A DNA stretch of 47,404 nucleotides from Paraburkholderia lycopersici (GTDB lineage Bacteria > Pseudomonadota > Gammaproteobacteria > Burkholderiales > Burkholderiaceae). The first letter of the stretch is position 1. Each line of letters begins with the position of its first letter. Positions 33,739-41,673 of the stretch are shown one piece after another. The notes beneath the pieces were generated by a model. The model saw nothing but the letters and a program-made list of their open reading frames with translations, did not search any database and had not been told where the DNA came from. A program made the translations under genes and the position numbers. The stretch covers positions 1-47,404 of the forward strand of contig NZ_FMYQ01000042.1 of the NCBI RefSeq assembly GCF_900096975.1, read 5' to 3'.

Positions 33739-34701
33739 ATGGCCGAGTACTTCGACGCAGACCACGCACGCGAAATCGCTTCGCTTGGGGCGGGATTCAC
33801 CGCGCGCACGCAGTGGCCCACGTGGCTGGTGATCGTCGTGATCTACGGCGGATGGATCGCGGTCTTGTCGCTCGTGCGAGTCGGGGCGCTCTCGCTTGCG
33901 GCCGCCACGCCATGGCTTGTCGTGCTGTGCGCCTGGCATATGTCGCTGCAGCATGAACTGCTGCACGGCCATCCCACGCGGTTTGCCTGGTTGAACGCGG
34001 CGCTCGGCTGGCCGCCGCTCGCGGTGTGGTTCCCTTATGCGTTGTACCGCGAGAGCCACATGGCGCATCATCGTGACGAAGCGTTGACCGTGCCGGGCAT
34101 CGATCCCGAAGCGAACTACGTGCTGCACGAGCGCTGGGCCCGTCTGCCGCACTGGCAGCGCTTGCTGTGGCATGCGCGCAAGAGCTTCGTGGGGCGCGTG
34201 GTGATCGGGCCGCCCATGAGCGTGGCCGCACTGCTGACGGGCGCGGCGAAAGCCCTGCGCAACGGCGACTGGCGCCACGCGCCCACGTGGGTCACGCACG
34301 TTGCAGGTGTCGTGCTGCTGCTGGCGTTGATCCAGCGCTACGCGGGCATGCCGTGGTGGTACTACCTTGCCGCGATCACCTGGCCGGCGCTCGGGCTCGC
34401 GATGATCCGCTCGCTATACGAGCATCGCGCGGCGTCGCATCCCAAGGCGCGCATTGCGATCAACGAGGCCGGGCTCGCCATGCGGCTTCTGTTCCTGAAC
34501 AACAACTACCACCTCGTCCACCACGATTTGCCTGGACTGCCGTGGTTTCATCTGCCGCGCGCTTATCGCATGCGTCGCGAGGCGTACCGCATCAAATGCG
34601 GCGGCTTCGTGATCGACGGCTACGCCGCGCTGCTCAGGCGCTACGCATGGCGCGCGACCGACGCGCCCGCGCATCCGTTCGGCGACGGCGCCGCGCGGTG
34701 A
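33739..34701 (+). CDS. Membrane fatty acid desaturase
   Basis: A 320-residue integral membrane di-iron desaturase/hydroxylase. All three histidine boxes are present: HELLHGH (near residue 74), HMAHH (near 107) and HLVHHD (near 257), between hydrophobic helix pairs such as WLVIVVIYGGWIAVL. Members insert double bonds or hydroxyl groups into acyl chains, with electrons from ferredoxin or cytochrome b5-like donors; none is encoded nearby. ATG 33739 follows CGGAG by 8 bases. The C-terminal end is soluble and short. It converges on the epoxide hydrolase gene with a 13-base gap. Confidence 0.92.
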   Translation: MAEYFDADHAREIASLGAGFTARTQWPTWLVIVVIYGGWIAVLSLVRVGALSLAAATPWLVVLCAWHMSLQHELLHGHPTRFAWLNAALGWPPLAVWFPYALYRESHMAHHRDEALTVPGIDPEANYVLHERWARLPHWQRLLWHARKSFVGRVVIGPPMSVAALLTGAAKALRNGDWRHAPTWVTHVAGVVLLLALIQRYAGMPWWYYLAAITWPALGLAMIRSLYEHRAASHPKARIAINEAGLAMRLLFLNNNYHLVHHDLPGLPWFHLPRAYRMRREAYRIKCGGFVIDGYAALLRRYAWRATDAPAHPFGDGAAR

Positions 34702-34714
34702 GCGGCGGCCATGC

Positions 34715-35869
34715 TCACGGCCGGAACCGCTTGAAGAATCGGCGAATGTCGGCGGCCAGAAGACCGGGTTCTTCCATGGCGGCGAAATGGCCGCCGCGCG
34801 GCATGTCGGTCCATTGCGCGACATCGAACACGCGTTCGACCCATGACCGTGGCAGATGGTTGATCTCCCTGGGAAAGCGCGCGAAGGCGACCGGCGGCAG
34901 CACGCGTTGCCCTTGAGCAAAGCGAAAGGGTTGAAGGCGGTTTTCCCAATAGAGCTGTACCGACGAGCCGATGCTTTCAGTGAACCAGTAAAGCGAAAGG
35001 TTGGTCAGCAGGGTGTCTTTCGAGAACCGGCGCTCGATCTCGCCTTCGCAGTCGCTCCATGCACGGAACTTCTCGCCGATCCACGCGGCCAGTCCCGCCG
35101 GCGAGTCGTTGAGCGATGCGGCCAATGTCTGCGGCTTCGTGCTGTGCATATGCGCATAGCCGCCTTCCATCGCGGCCCATTGGGCCTTCTCTCGCAGATA
35201 GTCCTGTTCCGCCGCGGTGAGCGGCGCGGTCGCGGCATCGACGGCGGGCTCGTACGAGGTGGGCAGGAAGTTGAGGTGGATGCCTTGCACGGCGTCGTTG
35301 TGCCGCGAAGCCAGCGCGATCGACACGCCTGCGCCGAGGTCGCCGCCCTGCGCGCCGAAGCGTTCGTACCCGAGGCCGCGCATGAGCGCCGCCCACAGGT
35401 CGGCCACCTGGAACGCGGAGGTGCCGGGCGCTGCCGGTGCGGGCGAAAACGTAAAGCCCGGCAGCGAAGGCGCGACGACATCGAAGGCCTCGTCCGGATC
35501 TTCGCCGAATGCGGCCGGGTCACACAGACGGTCGAGCAACGCACGGAATTCGGCGAACGATCCCGGCCAGCCGTGCGTGATGACGAGCGGATATGGCTTC
35601 GCGCCCACCCCGCGCCGATGCACGAAGTGCACGCGCTGGCCATTCACGTTCGCGATGAATTGTGGCTGCTGGTTGAGCGCGCGTTCGGCGGTGCGCCAAT
35701 CGAATTCGTTTGCCCAATACGCGACCAGCTCGCGCAGCCAGGCATTGTCCGTTCCCTGTTGCCACGCCGGCGATGGCGTGGCGCAAGCCCAGCGCGTGGC
35801 GCGCAAACGCCGGTGCAGGTCGTCTAGCGCCTGGTCGGCGACGCGAATTTCAAATGAGTCGATATCCAT
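34715..35869 (-). CDS. Epoxide hydrolase (EHN-type alpha/beta hydrolase)
   Basis: A 384-residue cytosolic epoxide hydrolase of the microsomal type. The EHN lid domain covers residues about 2-105 (WRTAERALNQQPQFIANVNG), then the hydrolase core shows the oxyanion loop HGWPGSF (99-105). The nucleophile motif is GAQGGDLGAG with Asp176 by eye. The catalytic histidine is in PRGGHFAAMEEP near residue 360. It opens epoxides to diols by a covalent ester with the aspartate. AGGA lies 9-10 bases before ATG 35869. It is convergent with the desaturase; a functional link (epoxidised lipids) is only a guess. Confidence 0.92.
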   Translation of the reverse strand: MDIDSFEIRVADQALDDLHRRLRATRWACATPSPAWQQGTDNAWLRELVAYWANEFDWRTAERALNQQPQFIANVNGQRVHFVHRRGVGAKPYPLVITHGWPGSFAEFRALLDRLCDPAAFGEDPDEAFDVVAPSLPGFTFSPAPAAPGTSAFQVADLWAALMRGLGYERFGAQGGDLGAGVSIALASRHNDAVQGIHLNFLPTSYEPAVDAATAPLTAAEQDYLREKAQWAAMEGGYAHMHSTKPQTLAASLNDSPAGLAAWIGEKFRAWSDCEGEIERRFSKDTLLTNLSLYWFTESIGSSVQLYWENRLQPFRFAQGQRVLPPVAFARFPREINHLPRSWVERVFDVAQWTDMPRGGHFAAMEEPGLLAADIRRFFKRFRP

Positions 35870-36138
35870 GGCAGATCATCCTGGAGGTGACGACCCATTA
35901 TGGGCGAATTCGCCGGAGGGGATCGGCCACTGCCTGGCGGACCATCGAATTCCCGCGGTGGTTTGCCGGATGGTTATCGACGCATCGGTTTTGTTTATCG
36001 GAGTACTGGAATTTTCGCCGAGACGTCGCGGCCCGCTACGTTCCCCGGCATGATGCGGCGAGAGCGGGCGAGAAGGGTTGAGCTGGCCGCGCGGTTAAGG
36101 CTAGGCCGTTGCATTCACAACGATGCCGGGCACGCGCT

Positions 36139-36630
36139 TCATCGTCCCGGCTGCAACTGCCCCCAGCCCACGAGAATCGCCTGGATGCTGCGCGCATAGG
36201 CGTCGCGCTCGCGCGGCGATTCCGAGTGATACGCGCCGATCGCCCGCCACGTATTGCCGTATCGCACCATCTTCTGCTTGAGCAGCCATGCGGCCACGAA
36301 GATATTGACGCATGGGTCCGTGAGCGCGCGGTTGGGAATGCCCTCGCGCGTCAGTTCCGGGAAATGGATCGAGTTGATCTGCAACTGCCCCACGTCGATC
36401 GAGCCGTTGGCGTTGCGGTTGATGGCCGTCGCATCGCCTTTCGATTCGCGCCATGCCACGGCGCGCAGCACGAGCGGATTGACGCCCTGGTAGGCGCCGG
36501 CCTTCTCGAAGCATTCGTTGGCGGGCGGGGCGGCTTGCGCGGGCGAACTGCCGAGCGCGGCCAGCGCCGCCCAGGCGCAGAGGGTCCATGCTCGCAAGGC
36601 ACGGAAGGCCAGGGGCTTATGCTGATGCAT
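36139..36630 (-). CDS. Lytic transglycosylase (IagB/VirB1-like)
   Basis: A 163-residue exported peptidoglycan lytic transglycosylase of the specialised-secretion type. Residues 1-33 are a signal peptide (ALRAWTLCAWAALAALGSSP, cleavage after AQA). The catalytic glutamate is in AVAWRESKGDATAINRNANG (Glu62), and SIDVGQLQINSIHFPE is the family's GxxQ block. IagB/VirB1/PilT enzymes make local gaps in the wall for secretion or pilus machines. It is the last of three genes on this strand, 49 bases after the preceding one. No secretion-system genes are seen in the window, so the machine it serves, if any, lies elsewhere. Confidence 0.9.
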   Translation of the reverse strand: MHQHKPLAFRALRAWTLCAWAALAALGSSPAQAAPPANECFEKAGAYQGVNPLVLRAVAWRESKGDATAINRNANGSIDVGQLQINSIHFPELTREGIPNRALTDPCVNIFVAAWLLKQKMVRYGNTWRAIGAYHSESPRERDAYARSIQAILVGWGQLQPGR

Positions 36631-36679
36631 CGGTCGAGGCTCCAGGTTGAGCGTGGTTGCGCGGGCGACTGCGGCAACG

Positions 36680-37030
36680 TCACTGCGCAAGCGCGGAATC
36701 GAGTTGCCGCTCGATGTCCCTGAGATAGGCCCGCGACGCGTCGGAGACGACGAGGCGCGGCGTGGGCATTGCGCAGCGGCAGTCGTGCTGGCGCGTCTTC
36801 TTCTTGTGAGAGGACGAGCGCGGCGCGGGAAGCTCGTCGTCGTCGCCGCTCGAGGGCGGGAGCATGGCGAGCGTGGGCAGCGGCGGATAAACCTTGTCCG
36901 CCGCGGGCGTGATGGTCGCGGCGGCGGCCGTTGCATTGGCTGCATTGGCGGGCGCGCTGGCGGCGGGCTGGGCCGCCCACACGGCGGAACTGGACAGCAG
37001 GGCGGCCCCGGCGAAAACGATCAGGCGCAT
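36680..37030 (-). CDS. Secreted protein of unknown function, middle gene of the transglycosylase operon
   Basis: A 116-residue exported protein. The signal peptide is MRLIVFAGAALLSSSAVWAA (cleavage near AWA-AQP). The mature part has an Ala/Pro-rich linker, a basic stretch SSSHKKKTRQHDCRC with two cysteines, and a helical end LVVSDASRAYLRDIERQL. It starts 4 bases after the lipoprotein gene stop, with GGGGAG inside that gene, so the two are cotranscribed and probably cotranslated. I do not recognise the family. Confidence 0.75.
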   Translation of the reverse strand: MRLIVFAGAALLSSSAVWAAQPAASAPANAANATAAAATITPAADKVYPPLPTLAMLPPSSGDDDELPAPRSSSHKKKTRQHDCRCAMPTPRLVVSDASRAYLRDIERQLDSALAQ

Positions 37031-37034
37031 CGTG

Positions 37035-37409
37035 TCAACTCCCCGCGTGCAGCGGCTCGATCGAGACGCTGTACCTCTGGTTCGCGCCAGCGGTGAGGTT
37101 TTCGAGCGTGGGCTTGAGCCCCTGCGTGGGCACGCCCTTCCAGATCGCCTGGTTGATGTACTTGAGGTCCTGGCCGAGCGCCGTGACGCGGATCACCGTG
37201 GGCTGCTTCTGCGCGGCGGCGAGCGCGCCGGCCTTGGCGAGCACCGCGCTCAGTTGCGGATCGCGCGCGCCGAGCGCGTCGGCGGGAATGTCGAATTTCA
37301 TGATTTCGTTCGACGCCGCGGGTTTTCCGGCTTGAGCCGTGTTGGGCGGCGGCAGTTGCGCGCAGCCTGTCACAATCAGTACGGCAAGTAAGAGTACGAC
37401 GCGCGTCAC
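37035..37409 (-). CDS. Lipoprotein of unknown function, first gene of the transglycosylase operon
   Basis: A 124-residue lipoprotein. The start is GTG 37409 with GGAG 8 bases upstream. VTRVVLLLAVLIVTGCAQLP carries a strong lipobox (IVTGC, Cys16). The mature domain has an alpha/beta look (PTVIRVTALGQDLKYINQAI, then LENLTAGANQRYSVSIEPL). The shape recalls short outer-membrane lipoproteins with a secretin-N-like domain such as DotD/TraH, but I cannot establish this by eye. As leader of an operon ending in a lytic transglycosylase it may be part of an envelope-spanning device. Confidence 0.75.
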   Translation of the reverse strand: MTRVVLLLAVLIVTGCAQLPPPNTAQAGKPAASNEIMKFDIPADALGARDPQLSAVLAKAGALAAAQKQPTVIRVTALGQDLKYINQAIWKGVPTQGLKPTLENLTAGANQRYSVSIEPLHAGS

Positions 37410-37647
37410 GGCCGGGTCTCCAGGAAATTCGTGGCGATGCACGGGTTTTCGGCCTTGGCCGCGCCGACTTGATACCCGGGCGGCAAACGTTTGCGAAAAA
37501 GAAAGACTTCGCTCGCACTGTGCCGCTTCCCGGAAAGGCGCTGCGCGGCGACGCCGGGTTCGCGCAGAGATCTGCTTCCTCGTTTTTGCGTGAGATGCGC
37601 CGCACATGCGGATGCGCGCGATTCGGCACGCAAAGGTATGAATAAAG

Positions 37648-37673
37648 GCGCGGCACCGGCCCCAGTGCCGCGC
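37648..37673 (-). terminator. Terminator after the GYD-domain gene
   Basis: A perfect 9-bp stem (37648-37656 with 37665-37673, GCGCGGCAC and its complement) lies 13 bases past the stop at 37686. On the minus strand it is followed by CTTTATTCAT, so it fits an intrinsic terminator of the FAD oxidase-GYD operon. Confidence 0.7.
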
Positions 37674-37685
37674 GTTGTTTGTGCG

Positions 37686-37979
37686 TCAGGAAAGCTTGCC
37701 GAGAATCGCGGCGAATTCGCTCTTGTTCAAGGCACGCAGCGTTTGCGTGCGGACGTTGCCGAGAGAGCCGAGCGCCAGGCCGAACGCCATGAAGCTTTGT
37801 TCGTCCGGCGCCTCGACGATCGTGACGATGTCGTATTCACCGAGCGTCCAGTAGATTTCCTTCATTTCGCAGCCGAAAGTCCCGGCTATTTCCGCCGCCT
37901 GTCCCGCTCGCTGCGCACTGTTCCTGACGGTGCGGATACCCTGGTCGGTGAACTGCGCAAGCACCACATATGTCGACAT
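37686..37979 (-). CDS. GYD-domain protein
   Basis: A 97-residue small cytosolic protein with the GYD domain: YVVLAQFTDQGIRTVRNS (residues 4-21), then EMKEIYWTLGEYDIVTIVEA, in which GEYDIV is the namesake motif, and VRTQTLRAL. The fold is ferredoxin-like; the function is not known. AAGGAG precedes ATG 37979 by 7 bases. It is 34 bases after the FAD-linked oxidase on the same strand and before a terminator, so the two form an operon. Confidence 0.9.
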   Translation of the reverse strand: MSTYVVLAQFTDQGIRTVRNSAQRAGQAAEIAGTFGCEMKEIYWTLGEYDIVTIVEAPDEQSFMAFGLALGSLGNVRTQTLRALNKSEFAAILGKLS

Positions 37980-38013
37980 GACGATTCTCCTTGCGATGAC
38001 ATCGAATTGCGGA

Positions 38014-39420
38014 TCAGTTGCTCCCGCCTCGCGGCGTTTCAGGCCGGATGTTCTGGTTGTGACGGAAAAGATTCTGCGGGTCGTAGCGGGTTTTGACGGC
38101 GACGAGGCGATTCATGTTCGGCCCATAGGCCGCATCGACGCGTGCGCGCTCGTCCTCGGTCAGGAAGTTCACGTAGACGCTGCCCAGCGCATAAGGCGCC
38201 GAGGCTTCGAAAAAGCCGCGTGCCCAGGCAATGCAGCGGGCGTCGTCGGCGGGATCGGTCCAGCGCCCGTGCACGTTCATGACGAAGAGGGCGTCGCGAT
38301 TCGGATAGGCCATCGCGTCGGGTGCGACGCGCTGTGTGGCCCCGCCGATTTGCCCGAAGAATATTTCGCACTGGGGCGAGGGCAGCGTGGCGATGGCGTC
38401 GGTCAGCGTGTCGATGAGTCCGTCGGGCAGCCCGGCGAGATTGTGGGACTTCCAGTAATTGCGCGCGCCCGGCGTGAGCAACGGATCGAATGCCTTCTGC
38501 CACGCGGCGTAGGGCAGAGGTCCGAGATGCTCGCCATACGGCTTGCCGAAGCGGCGCACGGCTTCCACCGCGTTCGGCCCGTTTTCAAGCGGGCCCGTAT
38601 AGCAGATCGCGAATGCGATGATCGGCTTGCCATGTACCTCCGGCGCGAGGAACGGCAGCGGTGGCGCGAGCCGCGACACGCACCAGACGGTCAAATCCTC
38701 GGGCATCGTGCCGGCGGCCTCGCGATATTGCATCAACGCTTCTTTGGCGGCGCCGATCGGCAGCACCACGAGGCCGCCGTACACTTCCGGGCCCACCGGG
38801 TGGAGCGCGAACTCGAACATCGTGACCACGCCGAAGTTGCCGCCGCCGCCGCGGATCGCCCAGAACAGGTCGGCGTTTTCGCCGGCGCTTGCGCGCAGCA
38901 GATTGCCGTCGGCGGTCACGATGTCGGCCGCGACCAGGTTGTCGATGGACATGCCGAGGCGGCGGCTCAGCCAGCCGAATCCGCCGCCCAGCGTGAGGCC
39001 GGCCACGCCCGTCGTCGAATTGATGCCAAGCGGCGTGGCGAGCCCGAACGCCTGCGCTTCGTGATCGAAGTCGCCGAGCGTGGCGCCTGGTTCGACATAG
39101 GCGCGGCGCGCGGCGGGTTCGACTCTCACCGACTTCATCGGCGAGAGGTCGATCACGATGCCGCCGTCGCACAGCGCGCTGCCGGCGATATTGTGGCCGC
39201 CGCCACGCACGGCGAGGGGCAGCGCCGTCTCGCGTGCGAACGCCACGGCGCGCCGCACGTCGGCGCAGCCCTGGCAACGCACGATGAGCGCGGGGCGGCG
39301 CTCGATCATCGCATTCCAGATTTGCCGGGCTTCGTCATAGCCCGTATCGCCCGGTTGCAGCACCTCGCCGCGTAGCGCGCCTTTCAGTGTTTCGATTGAG
39401 TCGCTCGACAGGCTGGACAT
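38014..39420 (-). CDS. FAD-linked oxidase (BBE/PCMH type)
   Basis: A 468-residue flavoprotein of the berberine-bridge-enzyme group. The PCMH FAD domain has the flavin-attachment region LAVRGGGHNIAGSALCDGG (His near residue 74) and TTGVAGLTLGGGFGWLSRRL. The glycine-rich GGGGNFGVVTMFEFAL closes the domain. The BBE-type C-terminus has YGPNMNRLVAVKTRYDPQNL followed by FRHNQN. A second attachment Cys, common in bicovalent members, is not clearly placed. Such enzymes oxidise alcohols, sugars or aromatic compounds with O2. No signal peptide. GAGG is 6 bases before ATG 39420. It heads an operon with the GYD gene. Confidence 0.9.
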   Translation of the reverse strand: MSSLSSDSIETLKGALRGEVLQPGDTGYDEARQIWNAMIERRPALIVRCQGCADVRRAVAFARETALPLAVRGGGHNIAGSALCDGGIVIDLSPMKSVRVEPAARRAYVEPGATLGDFDHEAQAFGLATPLGINSTTGVAGLTLGGGFGWLSRRLGMSIDNLVAADIVTADGNLLRASAGENADLFWAIRGGGGNFGVVTMFEFALHPVGPEVYGGLVVLPIGAAKEALMQYREAAGTMPEDLTVWCVSRLAPPLPFLAPEVHGKPIIAFAICYTGPLENGPNAVEAVRRFGKPYGEHLGPLPYAAWQKAFDPLLTPGARNYWKSHNLAGLPDGLIDTLTDAIATLPSPQCEIFFGQIGGATQRVAPDAMAYPNRDALFVMNVHGRWTDPADDARCIAWARGFFEASAPYALGSVYVNFLTEDERARVDAAYGPNMNRLVAVKTRYDPQNLFRHNQNIRPETPRGGSN

Positions 39421-39744
39421 GGCACACCTCATATTCAACGGATCGGGAAAACGCGCGCAAAGCCGGCGACTGCTGCAATCGTCGAATCAATGCGGATTGC
39501 ACGCGCATGGCGCAGTTCGATGGGGAAAGCGGGAAGGACGGGCTTTCGCAAAGGCGGCGGGAGCAGCCTGTAGCCAGGCGCGCAGGCCCGGCCGACGGGC
39601 GCTTCGCGACATGACCCGGCTCGTAGCCTGGCCGCCGCCGCGCCTCGGAGATTCATTAGCTAACCTAAATTACGCAGCCTGATAAATAAAATCGCGTGCG
39701 CAATTCATTCAGATTATTGCGACCTGTGGACTTGCTTTAATGGT
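39421..39744. other. Intergenic region upstream of the FAD oxidase and DUF1059 genes
   Basis: This divergent spacer is AT-richer than its surroundings near 39640-39744. It contains TTAGCTAA, also seen at 31130-31137. No gene is seen. Confidence 0.3.
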
Positions 39745-39774
39745 TTAGCAAGCGGAATGCAGGGATTCTATAAT
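39745..39774 (+). promoter_or_regulatory. Sigma-70 promoter for the DUF1059 gene
   Basis: A perfect -10 box TATAAT (39769-39774) with TTAGCA (39745-39750) 18 bases upstream as a weak -35. The transcript would start near 39781, inside the inverted repeat that follows. Confidence 0.6.
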
Positions 39775-39778
39775 TTTC

Positions 39779-39806
39779 ACGCATGCGCGATCGCTCGCGC
39801 ATGCGT
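39779..39806 (+). promoter_or_regulatory. 12-bp perfect inverted repeat over the transcription start (operator-like)
   Basis: Arms ACGCATGCGCGA (39779-39790) and its complement (39795-39806) are separated by TCGC, centred about 18 bases after the -10 box. The position suits a repressor operator or a leader hairpin; no regulator gene is adjacent. Confidence 0.6.
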
Positions 39807-39837
39807 ACTCTTAACCCCTCTGACGAGGAGCCGCGCC

Positions 39838-40050
39838 ATGGCCCGAAAGTACATTGACTGCAGGGAATTCCCGAGCGAGATGAACTGCACGGTTGCGATC
39901 TCGGCGGACTCGGACGCGGAGCTTCTCGAGGCCGCCGTGCAGCACGCGGTGAGTGTGCATCATCACGCGGATTCGCAGGAACTGCGCGCTCGACTGGGCA
40001 AGCTCTTTCACGATGGCTCGCCGCCTTTGGCATCGCCACGGGCGGCATGA
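39838..40050 (+). CDS. DUF1059 domain protein
   Basis: A 70-residue small protein with the DUF1059 pattern: MARKYIDCREFPSEMNCTVA with a Cys pair (Cys8, Cys17), then ISADSDAELLEAAVQHAVSV and HHHADSQELRARL. Members are tiny cytosolic proteins of unknown function, possibly metal-binding. GAGGAG sits 8 bases before ATG 39838. It is a single-gene unit with its own promoter, operator-like palindrome and terminator-like hairpin. Confidence 0.88.
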   Translation: MARKYIDCREFPSEMNCTVAISADSDAELLEAAVQHAVSVHHHADSQELRARLGKLFHDGSPPLASPRAA

Positions 40051-40064
40051 CGAAGAATAGATGG

Positions 40065-40087
40065 GGCCGGCATGCAACGTGCCGGCC
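40065..40087 (+). terminator. Hairpin after the DUF1059 gene
   Basis: An 8-bp stem (40065-40072 with 40080-40087, GGCCGGCA and its complement, 7-base loop) 14 bases past the stop, followed by TTC only. Confidence 0.5.
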
Positions 40088-40173
40088 TTCGAACTCCGCG
40101 CCCTGGAGCGATGCCGGTAGGAATCGTGCGCTCTACGTTGTAATATCGACAAATTCCGTACCTGCTTTTCTCC

Positions 40174-41196
40174 ATGACCGACGTCGCTCCCGACGAAGTA
40201 CGTCTTGCCGCCGAGGTCGAGCGGCTCAAGACCGAATTTCCCAAGACCCGCGAGCTGTATCGCGAAGTTTGCGCGCTTCTGTTTTTCCGTTTCGGCATCA
40301 CGCCTACGGCCAATCGACTCTATCAGCTCGTGCGCCGCGGCAGCATGAGCACGCCTACTGCCGTGCTTCTGGAATTCTGGGCCGAATTGCGCGAGAAGAG
40401 CCGCGTGCGTGTCCAGCATGCCGATTTGCCTGAAGAGCTTCAAGGCGCGGCCGGGGAACTCCTTGCCGCGCTCTGGACGCGCGCGGCCGCGGCGGCGCAG
40501 GCGTCGCTCGAAGCGCTGCGTCTCGAGGTAGAGGACGTGCGCCACGCCGCCGAAGCAGCGCTTGCCGCCACGCGCGCCGACCTGGGGCGCACCGAGGCGG
40601 CGCTCGAACAGCGCACGGCTGCGCTGCTTACCGCGCAGGTGCGCATACAGGAACTTGAGCAGGCCCAGGCCGCGGCTGAAGCCACGCGCGGTGCGCTCCA
40701 GGACGAACTCGAACGTGCCCGGAAAGCGGGCCAGGAGCGCGACGTCGCGCTCGCCCAGGCGCGGACCGACTTCGCGGCCGAACTCGACAAGCTGCGTGCA
40801 AGCGCCGAACTCGCGCAAACGCGCTTGCAGGCAGCGGAAAAGCGCGCCTTGCTCGAAATCGAGCGCGAGCGCACGGCCAACGCGCGCCTGCAGCGCGATG
40901 CCGAAGCCGCTGCGCAGCGTGCGTCGCGCAGCGAGGAAAGCGCGCGCGCCGAGATTCAGGCATTGCAGACGCAACTGGGCGATTTGCGCCATAAGGCGGG
41001 CATGCTCGAAGGACAGCTCGACACGCTGCGTACGACCCATGAAGCGCAGGCGCGCGAACGCGAGGTCGAGCGGCAGAAGGGCGCTGCCGTTGCTGCTGCA
41101 GCCGCGCGGCGGCCGCCGCGTCGGGCGGGACGTCCCGCAGACGGCGCCGCCGCCAGGCCACTGCGCGCGGCGCGCAAGGCGGGGCAGAAGGCGTGA
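40174..41196 (+). CDS. KfrA-like DNA-binding coiled-coil protein
   Basis: A 340-residue protein with the KfrA N-terminal DNA-binding domain (residues about 15-110: LFFRFGITPTANRLYQLVRR, then STPTAVLLEFWAELREKSRV). A continuous heptad-rich coiled coil follows (about 110-310), such as LRLEVEDVRHAAEAALAATR, and a basic Ala/Arg tail. KfrA was described on IncP and related plasmids, where it autoregulates and supports plasmid maintenance; chromosomal homologues exist in Burkholderiales without a fixed role. It lacks plasmid partition neighbours here. No clear ribosome site precedes ATG 40174. Confidence 0.88.
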   Translation: MTDVAPDEVRLAAEVERLKTEFPKTRELYREVCALLFFRFGITPTANRLYQLVRRGSMSTPTAVLLEFWAELREKSRVRVQHADLPEELQGAAGELLAALWTRAAAAAQASLEALRLEVEDVRHAAEAALAATRADLGRTEAALEQRTAALLTAQVRIQELEQAQAAAEATRGALQDELERARKAGQERDVALAQARTDFAAELDKLRASAELAQTRLQAAEKRALLEIERERTANARLQRDAEAAAQRASRSEESARAEIQALQTQLGDLRHKAGMLEGQLDTLRTTHEAQAREREVERQKGAAVAAAAARRPPRRAGRPADGAAARPLRAARKAGQKA

Positions 41197-41363
41197 AGGC
41201 TGCGAGGCGCCTTGGGGTCGAGTGGTGGCCTCGTTCGCACCCACGCCCCGCTCGCGCAGACGGGCACCGTCACGCTGCGCACCATCGCGCGTGACCCGTA
41301 TATTCAGCTAAGGGAAATGAGGGGGAAGCCTCGACGCCGCGCTACTGTTCAGTACCCCTGCAC

Positions 41364-41588
41364 TCAATGCCCTGGCACCCACTCCCACTCGTTGCCCTCC
41401 CAGCGGTAATGTCCCTTGACCCAGGTATAGCCGTCTGCGGGTGGCGTGGGCGGCGCGGCTTCGACTTGCGGTGGAGGCGCGGGTGGACGCGGCGGGCCTG
41501 GAGGGCGCGCGGGTTCCACGATGCATGCAGAAAGCAGTGCGGCACCGGTGAGCAGCGTAACGGGGTGTAGTAGTCGCGTCTTTACGAT
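41364..41588 (-). CDS. WXXGXW-repeat lipoprotein with no standard start codon (possible pseudogene)
   Basis: The frame reads LLTGAALLSACIVEPARPPG (a strong lipobox, LSAC), a Pro-rich linker, then YTWVKGHYRWEGNEWEWVPGH and a stop. The repeat unit W-X-X-G-X-W matches the protein at 45964-46263. GGAGG stands 6 bases upstream of ATC (41588-41586), with GTA next; neither is a usual start, and the in-frame region upstream has no ATG, GTG or TTG. The closing Trp of WVPGHW is also replaced by TGA, after which the frame stays open for only four codons. Either start and stop have mutated, or start at a rare codon occurs. It is the last gene of the block that begins at 46263. Confidence 0.6.
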   Translation of the reverse strand: MVKTRLLHPVTLLTGAALLSACIVEPARPPGPPRPPAPPPQVEAAPPTPPADGYTWVKGHYRWEGNEWEWVPGH

Positions 41589-41673
41589 GCATTTCCTCCA
41601 CTGATTGAAGTTGTTTGGTTCTCCGAACGGCTGGCTGGCCTCCTCGCGTGATCGCGCTCACTTGCTTACGAAT

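Noticed and set aside
36000..36130. A short plus-strand coding frame before the transglycosylase operon
   Set aside because: Mixed composition, no ribosome site, no motif. I see nothing in 35870-36138.
39811..41244. A 477-codon minus-strand frame across the DUF1059 and KfrA genes
   Set aside because: Antisense shadow of a Glu/Ala-rich coiled coil, which always yields Arg/Leu-rich open frames on the other strand.
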